Shown here: positions 42,661 through 56,261 of the stretch, piece after piece | How positions within the stretch are numbered: position 1 is the stretch's first letter | Layout: every line of letters begins with the position of its first letter | Assembly (NCBI RefSeq): GCF_018446385.1 | Contig: NC_055990.1 | Location: 27,241,891-27,305,890 of the forward strand | DNA from: Zingiber officinale | Taxonomy: Eukaryota; Streptophyta; Magnoliopsida; Zingiberales; Zingiberaceae | Direction: 5' to 3' | Length of the DNA stretch: 64,000 nucleotides | Notes under the pieces: model-generated | What the model saw: only the letters and a program-made list of their open reading frames with translations | What the model was told of the DNA's origin: nothing | Database searches by the model: none | Translations under genes and position numbers: made by a program

Positions 42661-43931
42661 CAAGTAAATACGATGGCAAATTGTTAGTTAAGAGGTGGAT
42701 GGAGGAGGGATTAATGTTATAAAAGGACGTACTGTAGGAATAATTAATTAAATATTATTGTAATTTTTTTTACAATATATTAAAAGATGAACTTGTCACC
42801 CATCTGTGTATGTATATATTGTATTTTATTTCTTATTTTTCTATAATTAAAATAATATTATTCCTTCGTGCGAAATATTTATTGTTCTTTTTCATACTTC
42901 ACAAATTATTATTGAATAAATAATATTAGTCTTTTCTTTACAATAAAAATTCAAAACTTAATTTTATTTCTTGCAAAATTGGAGATCTCCCCTAATACTC
43001 CTCTTCTTTGTCGTAGTGATATGTCATACGCACTTAAATGGATTATAAACCCTTTCGACATGAATAATTAGTCATCTAATTACTAAACATCGTAGTTTTA
43101 CTAATTTCAACCACCACAATTGAAAGATGAAGCATGAAATTTTTAAAATGAAGTAATTAATTATTAACCCCTTTCTTGGCTAGCTTAATTAGTAAATGGT
43201 TAAAAGCTTATTTAAATATTTTTGTGCGTGGGAAAAAAAATACAAGGTCTAATATTTACATTAATTGTCGGGGACCCAATAGAGGAACTAGACATGACCA
43301 ATGAATTGAATTATTGACTCTAAGAAACAAAAACATATAATTTTTACGAAGATGTTTTTCTAAATTCTAATCCAAATATTTCGAATATTTTTGCTCTACT
43401 GATTCACGAGTTCATTATCCACTTGCCTTGATTCGTGACCATCTAATGATATTGACGCAAATAGGGATTTTGGAATACAAAACGTATATGTTTTCAATAA
43501 AAATATATATGTAGCGAGAGTGAAATGATTTACTTGAAAATTTGTATGGATCCCAATAGATCCTTTATGTGCACGATATAATCATAGATAAAAAAATGTT
43601 GTTTAGAAGCTATTTTTTTTAGATGAACAGAAATCACATAGCAAGTTTCACAAGATTTATTTTTATTAGTATCCATGTTAAGATATCTTTAAGATGACTT
43701 CATAAGCCACAAGTTACATCTTCGCTTGGTACTAGCCAAGTAGAAAAGAGGGCACAATAAGAGAAAGAGGGAGTCGTCGGCACAAAGATGAAATCAGCGA
43801 CACAAGGAGAAGACGACCAAACCTTTTGGAGGCACAAGAGTGAACAGGCCAACAAGAATTGGGCGGCCACAAGGGAAGGCCAGCCAACAAATTGGGCAGC
43901 CAAAGTAGAGCCGACTATGGCACAAGGTTGG
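42661..43931. other. AT-rich spacer; start of an unidentified repeat
   Basis: No gene is seen to 43,690. From about 43,700 the composition changes (GGCACAAG/CAAGTAG motifs), and the same kind of sequence resumes after the hAT at 48,131. The hAT therefore split a pre-existing repeat of unknown family. Confidence 0.35.
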
Positions 43932-43939
43932 GCGGCACC

Positions 43940-46900
43940 TAAAGCCGTCAAACGGGTCAACTCGTGGCAGGGCGGACCAATCTACCAAAAACCCAACATT
44001 TGACAGGGCGGGGCGGGCCGACCCACCATCCCGGCGGACTACGTACAAAACTTTCAACCCAACCCAATTCAAGACGGGCTGCGGGTTAGGTGGACCAACC
44101 CGTGAGCCTGTAAAAAATAAAAAAAATAAACTAATCAATATGAAAAATCATCACTGATAAGTGATAATTATTCTCATCCAGCACTGTTTATTTCATTACA
44201 AAACTGCAGTGGTTATTTGAAAACTCCAAAATCCAAATCCAGAAGACTAAAAAAATACAAAATTTCATATTCCACGGTCTAGACTACAATTCTACAAATT
44301 CTAAATTCTAATGCAGACTCCAAATTCCAATCCAAAACATAACAACATTACATAACAAATCAGTAAGCACTACTGCCAAAACATAACAACATTACATTTA
44401 CAGCAACTCAACATAACAAATCAGCAAATAAGCACTACTGCCAAAACATAACAGCCTTACATAGTTACATTTACAGCAACTCAGCAAGCTGTAAGCACTA
44501 CTCCACCACAGGCACCGCAGTTCGTAGGTTCAGCAAGTCAACAATGCTGCCAAAACATAACAACATTACATTTACAGCAACTCAGCAAGTACTGCCACTA
44601 CACCACAGCCACAGTCCACAGGTCCACAGCAGACCATAGCAATCAGTAAGTCAACATTACTGTCAAAACATAACAACATTACATTTACAGCAAGTTGTAA
44701 GTAAGCACTAAGCACTACTAGTCTACTACACCACAACCATAGTCCGCAGATCGACAGACTAGTAGACCATAGCAATCAGCAAGTCAACAATACTACCAAA
44801 ACATAAAATAAAACTGAAACGAAAAATTCAATAACTCTAACACAATATTTTTTAAATTTCATCAATAACATCATCCACATCAATTTCTTCTGATCCTCCT
44901 TTACCTCATTTCTCTTCATTAATATCCTCTTCTAGAGTATTTGATTCTTGCTTAGAGAATGTTATTTTTATATTTGCATTGTCTTCATTATCTTTATCTG
45001 CATATAAAATATACAAGGCTGAAGATAGTTAAAAAATAAAATAACAATAAAATAATATATCAACTAAGTTAAGAACATAACTAAAATAAATAAAATTACC
45101 AATAGCATAACCATGTAACTAATTGCGAGTGCAAATAAGAGCTTGCACTTTTTCATGAAGGGTGCAACTTCTATACTTGGTAAGCACACGAGCACCAATG
45201 GAAAAAGCTTATTCTGATGCAACAGTACTTATAGGAATAGCTAAAACATCATATGCCATTAGTGCAAGGGTTGGATACCGATGCTTTTGATTCTTCCAAT
45301 GCTCCAAAATATCCAAATCTTGATAATAAGTAAATTCAAGTTTTGGCTCCTCCAAATAGAGATCCAATTGAGATTTTCCAGCATTTGTAATTGTTTGGCT
45401 CTCATATGCCATCATTTCCTGCATTAATTGAAATAGTAGTGACCAAAAAAATTATAAATCAATCAGAGAATACAAGGAAAAAAATATTATAGTACTTACA
45501 TCAAAGATTCTTTTGTTCTTTCCTTTAACTCCTACACTTTGTGAATGTGTATGTATGGTAAAAGATTGTGGTTGTGAAGAACTTGTATTGTTCATATTAG
45601 AATACTGGTCAAAAAGCTTATACAATTTTGTCTCCACAAGATCCATCTTCTTTTGGCATTTAAGAGCATCACTTTCAACCTTCGAATAAAAAAACTCCAA
45701 CATTGAAAGTTTTATTCTTGGGTCAAGAATAGCTCCAAATGCAAGCACCATGCTATATTGAGTCCAATACTTGTCAAACTTCTCTATCATTTTTTTACAC
45801 ATACAACTTATCACCTCATCTTCATTCGATAAGTTTTCCTTTAACAAAACTTCAATTTTCCAGACTTGCATAAAATATAAATTTGATGTAGGATAAGAAG
45901 AACTAGAGATCAAATTGGTAGTGTCATAAAATGGCTTAGGGAACTCACATATTTTCTCTCCTCTTTTCCACTCTTCACTTGAAGGACAATATTTATAATT
46001 CTTGTCATTGAATTAAAGAGATGCAAAAGTTTTTTTATATTTGATGGCACTATCCAGCATTAAATATGTTGAGTTCCAACGAGTAGATACATTCAATCGC
46101 AAGCCAATACTAGTATCAATGTTACCAACTGCTTGCACACACTCTCCAAATTTCTTCATCCTAATCTTTGAACCTTTAACATACTTGACCGTCTCTCTAA
46201 TTTTATTCAAAGCTACAGTAGCCATTTTCAAACATTCTTGGACAATGAGATTCAATATATGAGCAGAACAACGAACATGAAAAAATTCACCGTCACATAA
46301 TAAACTATCATGCAAAAAGAGTTGCTCTTTCAAATGAACTTGCATGTTATCGTTACTAGATGCATTATCCAATGTCAAAGAGAAAACCTTTTTCTCAATT
46401 CCCCATTCCTTCAAATATTCAAATAATTTTGCAGCTAATTCAACTCTTGAGTGTGGAGGGGGAATATGAGAAAAACTAAGTATTTTACTATTCAATTTTC
46501 AGTCATTATCAACAAAATGGGCAGTCAAGCAAATATAACCCTCACTTGTGCACGCCGTCCATAAATCTGAAGTTAAACAAACTCTATTCTGAATAGTTGT
46601 CAAAACATACTTGAGTTTTTATTTCTCCTTCAAGTAGATTCGGTTAATATCAGAAACAAGAGTATTTCTAGAAATGCAAGCAACATCAGGATTTATATAC
46701 TTCATCCAAGTTCTAATACCGTCATACTCAACAAATGAAAATGGTAAATCATGTCTGATGATTGCATAAGCCAGTAACTCACGTGACAACTTTTGATTTA
46801 TTTTCTTAGATCTCATCTTCCCATCTTGATCAAGAATCATTTGTCCTACATCATTAAACTTTAATTTGTCACAAATTTTAAAATGACGCCACAACGTAGA

Positions 46901-48122
46901 AGTTCCATATTGTTTACCCCCACACTTGTACTATTTTTTTAACATCCAATACATTCAGCTTTATCTATACTATCAACACCTTTGATTTTCTTAAAATACA
47001 CTTAAATATCAGAAGTTTCTTTGGACCTTTTAATTGACCCCTTGTCATGCTTAGCACTTTCCAATTCATCATCTAAAATAATAGTTTGCTTTTGAGAAGT
47101 AGAGTCCATTATAAAATCAATCTGAAATATAATAAATAAATTTAGTTTCTAATAAAACCAATCAAACAAAACTCTAAATGTCAATAGCAGAATAGCATAA
47201 ATTCATTTTTGTATTAGCCCTCTGGACTGTAGAACAAATCATGAAATCAATCAAAATTCAAAACACAACAGCAGAACAATCAACAAATGCTAAAACATTA
47301 GAGAATACTAGAATAGGGACTGCAGATTACTAGCAAATAGAATGAAATTAGGAAAGGAAGCCAAAAATCTTACCTCAAAGTCTCAAACAAGAGCTTGGAG
47401 AGTCGGAGATTGCCGAACTTGGATTCAAGCTTATTGTCTATTGAAATCGGACTACCTTCTTTAAGCACTCTGCTCTTTGCATTCTACAGGTTCACGCGTC
47501 TACGGGGAGATGTTGAGGCAGACGCGCACGAGGCAGAATGTCGTTCTACTCCATGGACCACAACCACGGCCCATGGCATCGAGGAGGCGCTGGGTGCTGA
47601 TGAGTGATGCGTGCGGCTGTGCTAGCACGAGGTAGGCGGGGCGATTCGACGGCAGGTGCTTGCAGGTTGCAGCGTGTGCGCCTACAGCTACGACTTTGCA
47701 AGTGCGAGTGCCGAGTGTGGACGACAGACGACAGTGGATCTGTGGAGGTAGGTGGCGGTGAGCCGGCGATTCGATGAAGTCTGTCGAAGCGGTGGGAAAT
47801 AGGGTTTACTGGTTTACAGGTTTAGGAATTAGGACTTTAGGTATTTCCGTCTTTAGCTTTTATGTCACTGTAGCTACAGTGATAATTGAAATCTCAACCT
47901 TGAATATCTAGTTTTAACTTTTAAATATTGCTTGATTTTTTTAATCAAGCCAGCGGGCCAACCTGAGCCCACCACGGGTTGGCCCGCCTGGACCCGCGAC
48001 CTGTGCAGGCTGACCCATTTAGGCCCGCCAGATGATGGGTTGATAAATTTTCAACCCAACCCACTTAAATTCTTTGGTGGGGTGGGCCAACCCGACAGGC
48101 CTGACCCAAATTGACGGCTCTA
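43940..48122 (-). mobile_element. hAT transposon, RICESLEEPER/BED-finger type
   Basis: Terminal inverted repeats TAAAGCCGTCAAACGGGTC (left) and GACCCAAATTGACGGCTCTA (right), with the perfect 8-bp duplication GCGGCACC at 43,932-43,939 and 48,123-48,130. Transposase lies on the minus strand, starting near 47,109 (MDSTSQKQTIILDD). Then come the blocks KMRSKKINQKLSRELLAYAI (46,894-46,619), LTLDNASSNDNM and FHVRCSAHILNLIVQECLK (46,495-46,013), AILDPRIKLSMLEFFYSKVE (45,913-45,452) and the dimerisation segment near 45,424-45,150 (YPTLALMAYDVLAIPISTVA). These are in the order expected for plant hAT transposases. Stops and frameshifts separate the blocks, so the copy is not autonomous, yet the ends are nearly perfect. 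GGGTTGGCCCGCC-type motifs fill both subterminal regions. Confidence 0.9.
44325..44810. repeat. subterminal tandem repeats of the hAT element
   Basis: About five irregular copies of a unit containing AAAACATAACAACATTACAT followed by TTACAGCAACTCAGCAAG, spaced about 70-130 bp, between the left end and the transposase 3' end. Such subterminal repeats are typical binding sites for hAT transposases. Confidence 0.7.
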
Positions 48123-48130
48123 GCGGCACC

Positions 48131-48430
48131 AAGGGGAGCCAGCCAAAACCAAGAGGAAATAAAACTCTTATCTTTTTATTCCATGAAGAGGTCTTTTTAT
48201 ACCTCTTCATTAAGGCTTGAGGAACAAGCACAAGATCATATCATATGTGTAAGCCCAAACTTGCTTGTAAGAAGCGTGAACAAAAACCCAAACCCATGTC
48301 ACATGAGTAGGCTCAACTCACATGCAAGAGGTGTGGCCAAGAGCGCTTCCAGTGCGACAAATACTTTCTATATTTGCCCTTTTTATGGTCTAACCAAACT
48401 TAATCTCTCTATTTGAGAATCTTTATGCAA
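48131..48430. other. right part of the unidentified repeat split by the hAT
   Basis: Continues the sequence type seen at 43,700-43,939. No coding frame is recognised. It ends near the start of the first SIRE-type element. Confidence 0.3.
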
Positions 48431-50884
48431 AGAGCACTAGACGATCGAACCTGAGTTTTAATAATGGCAAAGGGTTCTAAGTTAAGTGTTATTGTTGTTC
48501 TAACAAGTTAAACCGAGTGTGCAGGAAAGTTCTAAGTGATCTTAGGTAAAGGGAAAGTCCTAGCTGCGATTAAGCAATGAAGTCTTAGTCCGGGGGGCTG
48601 AGCAAAGTCTTGGCAAGTCGAGGGCGTTAGACGAAATCCTAGAGTCGAGAATGCTAGGTGAAAATCCTAGGGGTCGCAGACACCATGTGAAAGACTAGAC
48701 GAGTCGGTGATCGAATGTCCAGCATTAAGTCTTGAAGTCTCGGACGCTGAGCAAAAGTCCAGACGGTCTCGAGGACCGATCTAGCACAAGGTAATCTCTC
48801 CTGAGAGGAGTAAATGATGACGTGTTCCCCGAAAAGGGAACAGTAGGTGTCAGTTCAATCTAGAGTTTCAGCGAAACTCAAAGTCAAGATCGGATAGTCC
48901 AGAGGCTGTCAAATTCATACTTTGTGTATTATTTATTATCTGGACTAACTCTTTTTTAAGGAAAATTTACCTACACTAACTCTTTTTTTTAGGAAAACCA
49001 AGGATGGAAAAAACATGGTCCGAGCGCCTGGGAGGGCTTTAGGCACCTAAACTCCTAGTGCCCGAGAGTGGTCTAGGAGACCGAGATTGAAACGATTAGG
49101 TGCCCTTAGGTGGTGAGTTGGCGCACTCCGATTAGTTGGCCTACGTCACAGTCCAGGTGCCCGGGGGTGGTCCAAGCACCCGGAGGTGGATAAGTTTTAC
49201 CAGATCAAGTTTTGATAAGAGCACACCGCGTCAGTCCTATAAGGGCGCCCGGGAGAGGTTCCAGGTGTCTGGAGTGGGCTATAAAAGGAGGATTCGACCA
49301 GCACCGTAATAATATCATTCCTTACATCTTCCTTTTCTACGTGTTGCTCTGATAAAGCCTCTACGACACCCAAAAGCTACTTTGATGACGACTACGTTCG
49401 AGATCTACTTTTAAATTGTCGGTATCATTTAAATTCAAAGTTACTTGTACTTGAAGTGTAATTTATCTTTGTAACTTTCTGAATTGATTAATGATTATCC
49501 AACGAAAGCACTCTCACGTGTAGACCTTGGAGTAGGAGTCGTCATGAGCTCCAAACTAAGTAAATCTTGGTGTGTTAGCGATTGCTTGTTTTTCTTCTCT
49601 TTATTCTGCTACTTCTTATCTCTCTGAGTTTTTTTAAAGCAAAACACGTGAAAGCCATGAACGCTATTCACCCCCCCTTTAATGCAATGATCTTACAATT
49701 GGTATTAGAGTGGGGCCATTTCAAATCGGTGAAATCATCATTCAAATAATTCTTTTCTCGTTGTATTATTTTTAAGTTTTTTTGTAATCGATCAAAATTG
49801 GTACAATTACCCCTTCTGATCAATTTTTTACAATCGAGTTTTTTATTTATTTCTCAAAGTTGGTGCAATACCACTCAAGTTCTTTTAGTTTTTCATAAAG
49901 TTCTTTATTCCGCACTGCTAATCTAAGAACAAGTCTTGGAACAAGTCTCCTTGTTTTATTGTGTGCAAGGTTTGTTTTTCAAATGACATACCAAGAAGGC
50001 TACAGTGCCACATGTCCATCACTATTCTCCGATAAAAATTTTGGCTACTATAAAAGCCGAATGGAGTACCACCTTAAAACACAAGTCGAAATGTGGATCA
50101 TCATCCAAACCGGCTTCGCACTTTCACTCGACAACACTGAAAAATTAGTATCATGCAAAAACTAGCACCAAAACGTATGAAGAACATCAAATTCAATGTA
50201 AAGGTAAGTCAGCCCCTCCAATGTGGCTTAACCAAAGAAGAGTTGAACCGGGTCGACCTCTTGAACAACGCCAAGGAATTATGGGTAAAGCTAATTGAGC
50301 TGCATGAGAGCACCTCCGACACTAAGATAAGCAAACAAGACTTAATTCTAAATAAGCTATACAATATTAAATTCAAGATGGTGAGTTGGCGAGTCAACTC
50401 CATGCTCAAATCCAAGATCTGCTCAATGGTCTCCACGCAATTGGTCAAAAGGTAGAAAATCATGATATTATAAGGTATGCCCTTAACACTTTTTCAAAGA
50501 ACACTTTGTGGGCATCTATGATGGATGCTTACAAAGTTTCTAAGGATCTCTTTTTTATTACGTTAGATTAATTGTTCTCTAAATTTGAACTTCATGAACA
50601 GACTATTGCACTTCTAGTCAAGAAAGATATTACTTGGTTGTAAGTACAAGCTAAACAAAGGAGTCTAGGAAGAAGTACCAAATCAAGCACAAGTCTGAAG
50701 GCGAAACCGACTTAGAAGAAGATGACAAATTACCACTAAACTCGTGAACCCAGTTCGGAAACTATACAAGAAGAAGAAGGGTTTCACTAAAAGAGATATC
50801 AAGAAGGCGATTCAGTCAAATATGATGCAACCAAGTCCAAAATCAAACGCAAAGGCCAAGTTCGAAGTCACCTACTATGGCTGT
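48431..50884 (+). mobile_element. SIRE-type Copia fragment A (LTR, primer site, gag start)
   Basis: A left LTR of about 48,431-49,697 is followed by a tRNA-Met-type primer site (TTGGTATTAGAGTGGGG, about 49,699). Gag traces follow from 49,984 (MTYQEGYSATCPSLFSDKN, then LIELHESTSDTKISKQDLI). The reading is broken in several places. It is truncated at 50,884 by the left LTR of element B. The rest of A must lie beyond the window or be lost. The LTR has a GGCGCC-rich cassette upstream of its TATA box (CTATAAAAGG, about 49,281) and a conserved late module, CCTTGGAGTAGGAGTCGTC (49,526-49,545). Confidence 0.7.
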
Positions 50885-50994
50885 TGTTGGTGCGGTTAGC
50901 ACTAACGGTCTAACTCAGATTTTGATGAATGACAAAGTAGGTTAAGTTAGTTTTGATGTGATCTAACACTTTAACTGAGTATGCAGGAGAAATC

Positions 50995-51235
50995 CAGCTA
51001 GGTTGACGGGCCGACTGGATAGTTGGTGTGAAGCACAACTAGGTCGACGGGCCGACCGGATAACTAGCACAAAGCCCAAATAGGTCAATAGGCTGACTGG
51101 ATATCTGGTACGAAGCCCAGCTAGGTCGACGGACCAACCAGATAGCTGGCACGAAGCCCAGCTAGGTCGACGAGCTGACTGAATAGCTGGCACGAAGTCC
51201 AGACTGGTCGACAGGCTGACCAAATGTTTGGCAAA
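50995..51235. repeat. ~46-bp tandem repeats in LTR of element B
   Basis: About five copies of a unit built on AGGTCGACGGGCCGACTGG followed by ATAGCTGGCACGAAGCCCAG. Shorter versions of the same unit occur in the LTRs at 53.85, 59.0 and 62.93 kb. Confidence 0.8.
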
Positions 51236-54200
51236 AGGTAAGTAGGGTAAGTCACTGGAGCGGAGTTACTTGGTGAGGACACGTTTCTAGTTAGGGAACT
51301 TAGACATCGATCCAATTTAGATCCATTTTAAAAATCTAAGTTGAGATCGTGACTAGATTCTTGTTTCGTGGATACAGAATCTAATTACTACTCTAAACTG
51401 TTATAATTGTGCTAACACTTTGTTTTGCATGGTAGTATAAGTTTTATTTGCCTCAGACTGACTTTGTCTTACAGGAAAAGCAGCCTGCTGGAAAAAGAAG
51501 GTCCGGGCGCCGGGGAGTGGTCCGGGCGCCCGGAAGGCAAATTTTATCTCGACAACTTGGAGTGTGCCGATTGGTTGGCTGACATCACGGTCCAGGCGCC
51601 CGAAGCACTCCTATAAAAGGAGCTTTTCACTAGAGCTTCGTAGAACACCTTTTCTCTGCGATTGCTCTCGTGCATGCTGCTTCCAAGACGCTCTTGCTAC
51701 ACTGTGAAGCTTCTCCGACAACCAACGATTCAGTCCTTATTTTCTTGTTGTCGGTAATTCCATTTTACAAGTTCTTGTACTTAATCTGTAATCCTTTTTG
51801 CGAACTACTAGTGATTGCCCAACAAAAGCACTCTCACGTGCGGGCCTTGGAGTAGGAGTCGACGAAGGCTCTGAACCAAGTAAAATTGGTTTTGTTAGCG
51901 TTATGCTTGTTATTTTCGCTGCGTACTAGATTTGATTTTTGAATTCTCGATGAATACTATTCACCCCTCCCCCCCTCTCACTCTAGCGAAATCTACGATC
52001 CAACAAGTAGTATCAGAGCGGGTACCATTCTGATTTGGTGCAACCACCAATCAGGCAAAGGGGGTAAAAGTCTTTTTCTTTTCTCATTTCTTCGGTTTTT
52101 AAGTTTTGCGAAATAATCCAGATTGGTATCATTGCCTCTTTGGAAATTTTTTTTTTTCTAGCAATTTAAACTAAACTGGTGCAACACCAATTCAGTCTTA
52201 AATTTTTACTTTTTCTCCCACACTGCTAAATCAAGACCAAGTCTTGGGATCCTCTTCTTTGTTTTTTTGTGTGTAAGAATTATAGCCCAAATTGAGGGAT
52301 TCAGCACCGTCCGTCCTCCTCTATTCAACGGTGACGACTTCCCGTACTGGAATAAGCGAATGGAGATTTATCTAAAGAACAACTTCGACCAGTGGTTCAG
52401 CGTCACCAGAGGCTACAAGGCTCCGGTTGGCAACTCCGGAAATCCAATGAACCCGAAACATTGGAATCCATAGATGAAGAAGAAAGCTTAGACGAACTTC
52501 AAAGCCCTAAACACATTACAATGCAGGCTAACAAAGGAAGAGCTGAACCGAGTGTGCCCACACGAAAATGCGAAGGAACTGTAGAAAAAGTTCATCAAAC
52601 TTCATGAGGCAACCAGCGATGCTAAGGTAACCAAATGAGATCTTTTCTTAAATAAATTATTTAATATTAAAATGCAGGAAGGAGAATCTGTAAGTCAACT
52701 CAACGCGAAGATCAAAGACATCCTGAACGGGCTTCACACTATCAGCCACCAAATGGAGAACCACGATTTAATAAGGTACACCCTGAATTTGTTTCCTCGA
52801 AATGCATTGTGGGCATCCATCGTGGATGCCTACAATATTTTGAAGAATCTTTCAAAATTAAAATTAGATGAATTATTTTGTGAATTTGAGCTACACGAAC
52901 AAACTAACGCCAGAACCGACAAAGGTGTTATTTTTTTTTGCAGGTTCCTCCAAAGAAAAGTCAAGAACCAAGCCTGAATCTGAAGGTGAGTCTGACCAAG
53001 ACTCAGAAGATTGTTGGATCATGAAATTCGATAGGGGGGGGTGAATATCGATTGAAAAATTCATAGTCGAGTGCACAGCGGAAAAGTAAAAGAACAACGC
53101 TAATAAGAACCGGTTTTACTTAGTTCGGAGCCTTCGTCGACTTCTACTCCAAGGTCCGCACTCGTTGAGTGTTTTCGTTGGGCAATTCACTAGAAGTTCG
53201 TAAAAGATTACAAATGCAAATACACGAACTTAAATAAACAAATACTGACAACAAAATAAAGTAAAGAAAAACTCTTAGTGGCACGTTGTCGGAGGAGCTT
53301 CGCAGCTTTGTAGCTTCGTAGTTTCACAGGAGTACAACGCAATAGAGCAGATGCCGTTGTTGTTCTTTCCTTCAGGGCTCACCCTCCTTATATAGGAGGC
53401 TCCGGGCGCCCAGATCCTTCTGGGCGCCTAGACTGTGACGTAGCCCAGCCAACCAGTGAGTTCCATGTTACAACGACTTGCGGGAATAACATTTGTCTTT
53501 TGGGCGCCCGGACCAATTTCGGACACTCGGGCCAACTCCGGGCACCCGGATCCCTTCCAAGCGCCCGGACCACCTTTCTCCAGAAAGTCCTTCTCCTGCA
53601 AGAAAGAGTTAGTCCGAGGCAAAATAATAGCTAAACTACCCTGTAAAACAAAAGTTAGCACAATTATAGTAAAATTGAGTAGTAATTAGATTCCGTCTCC
53701 TCGAGACCGGAATCTAATCACAATCTCAACTTAGATTTTCGAAATGGATCTAAGTTGGATTGACGTCTAAGTTCCCTATCCGGGAACGCGTCCTCATAGT
53801 CACTCTCCTCCAGTGACTTACCTTAACTTACTTGCCAGACGTCCAGTCAACCCGTCACCTGTCTGGACTTCATGCAAGCTACCCGGTTAGCCTGTCGACC
53901 TAGCAACACTGAGTTAGGACAATAGATAAAAATAGTACAGTAAACCTAGGGTTACCTCCCTAAGGTTGCCTAGCTTCACTCACTAGGATTTCTATTGCCC
54001 GACTTCACTCACCAGGACTTTTGATAACTAGTATTTTGTGTATTATTTTGGCTCTTATTATTGATATTTTTACCTTCTCACATACTTAATTTGGTGTTTA
54101 TACTATGTGTTGTAAGTAGGAACTTATTTTGGGCTTAATTATAAATTTCCTACAAATTGTGAAATTTAATTTCATTTTTTTATGTGGTTTTGTAGGAAAT

Positions 54201-55102
54201 TTAAAGAGCCATGGATTAGGATCGAGCCGGATCGAATTTGGCTTGATTTAGAGATTAAACGGAGGAGATCAAGCTAAAGCAGTGTGGACCGTTGATCTAG
54301 ATCAAGAGAGATCTTGCTGTTTTATTCTGATTTAAGCATCCTGCCCTTGATCCAGATCTAAAATGATATAGATCATTGGATCCAAGAAAGAATTCAACTT
54401 GATCCGGACCACTCATCTCTTCATTAGCAAGATCAAACGGTTATATCTTCATCCACCTCCTTCATCAAGATGGACGACCCAGATCGCAAGAGAGAAAAGC
54501 TCCCCTTATTCACTCACGCACACAACACAGTAGCATCACGCCCGATTCCTCTCTGTTCGCGACTTCTTCCGCGGGCTAGGGCACACAACTCTCCCCACAC
54601 CACCGGCCCGCGACTCTTTCTTCTCTTTACTGTCGCCGGCCGACCATCCACAATCCATCCTTCTTCTTCTTGATTCCAGTGGCGAGTGACAACAGTATTC
54701 TCAGCGGTGGTTGCAAGCGAGGACGACGATTCCATCGGTCAAACTCAACTCACCGGAGGGGTTCTCCGGTGTTTATCTTCTTCCCTCGAATCCTAGAGGC
54801 CTACCACAGCGGGTTGCAAAAGCTAGGTCTTCAAGGTTTGGTGGTGGCAGTGAGTTCCGACCAAATCCACCTCGTCGGAGAGGGTTTCTCCGGTGTGACA
54901 TCCACTTCCAACTCCCTTCCGGTAGCTTCTTCCTACTGGGGTTCAAGCGGTAGCGGTAGAGGTAGAGGAGCGGAGGCGGTTCGTTCCATTTCACAACCGA
55001 CAGCCCATCCATTTCCAGTGAACTTCCAGCGGAGGGGTTCCTCGTGGGAAGATTGTGTTCATCTACATCAGTGTCGAAGCAAGCAACAACTAACAGAGTA
55101 CT

Positions 55103-55582
55103 TAGGGGTGTAATCGAGCCGAGCCGAGCCGAGCCAAACTCTTGAATGTTTGAGCTTGACTCGTTTATAATCGAGTCGAGTTCGAGCTTTATTTAACAAT
55201 TATATTTATGGCTCACGAGTTTATTCGAGCTTAATAAATATAAATTATAAATTTAAATATTCATTAAAAACTAAATTATATATTTAGAGAAAATTATAAT
55301 ATTCGTATTAAAATTTATAATTTTATTCTAATAAATAAATTTAATATATTTGTCTATATTTTTCATAAGTAGAGTGTAAAATCTATAAATTTAATATCAA
55401 AACTATTATTATTTTTATTTAAAAGTTGATTCATGAGTTTAACGAATGTGTTCACGAGTTAACGAGCCTAGTATTGTGAAGCTTGAGCTTAGCTTGTTTA
55501 TCTTAACGAGCCTAATTAAACGAGCTTTTATCGAATCGAACTTCGAATAGCTCACGAGAGACTTGGTTCATTTACATCCCTA
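55103..55582. mobile_element. hAT-type MITE, GAGCCGAGC family, copy 2
   Basis: Ends TAGGGGTGTAAT and TTTACATCCCTA, with the perfect 8-bp duplication AGAGTACT at 55,095-55,102 and 55,583-55,590. The interior begins with GAGCCGAGCC repeats, like the copy at 7,579-8,204, but the AT-rich middle is different and shorter. It is the innermost insertion of the nest. Confidence 0.88.
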
Positions 55583-56261
55583 AGAGTACTACTATTCACC
55601 GACCTTGGGGGTTCCGGAGCTGGGTCTTTGTGTGACGACGAGGGTAGTCGTTGGTAATCGGAAGCGGAAGTGTGGATTGTGGTTCGAATAGTTAGAGTTT
55701 TCTTGTTTAGTTGACTTAGTTTAATTTTGTTCATTGCTTATGCTTACTTGTGTTGATATTTTGTGGTTGAATGCTTGTATTAATATGATTTTCCATGTTT
55801 AAATTGCACTTACTATGCTTAATTAGTTACACGCCTACAATTTGTTCGATGAAATGCTTCAACCAATAGTTAGGTTCAATTTAATGCATTTTAGTTTGTT
55901 TAATTCTTGTTTTGTCTTGTTTTTTTAATTTAATTAAGTTCTAGTTTTGATTAAATGCAATTAGGATAGATTAGTTTAGATTTCTTTAATACTTTAGGTT
56001 TCGTTCCATGCTTAGTTTTGTTAATGTTTTACTTCACGTTGTCTTTTATTTTCTTAAATTGCAGTTAGGATAGACTTAGATGTTATTACTTGTATTGTCT
56101 TTTATTTACTAGATTAACTTTCATTTAATGCTTTGTCATTTCATTTCTTAGTTTAATTGTGTTGATAGTTAATCCATAACGTAGTGTGACAATACGTTGT
56201 GGATTAATTATTCACACTTAGTTAGATTTCATTTCAGCACTAGATTAGATTTCATTTCAAC

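Noticed and set aside
54470-55113. Open frames that look like a GC-rich gene
   Set aside because: They fall in the transcribed-like part of a long LTR and end at a MITE; no domain recognised.
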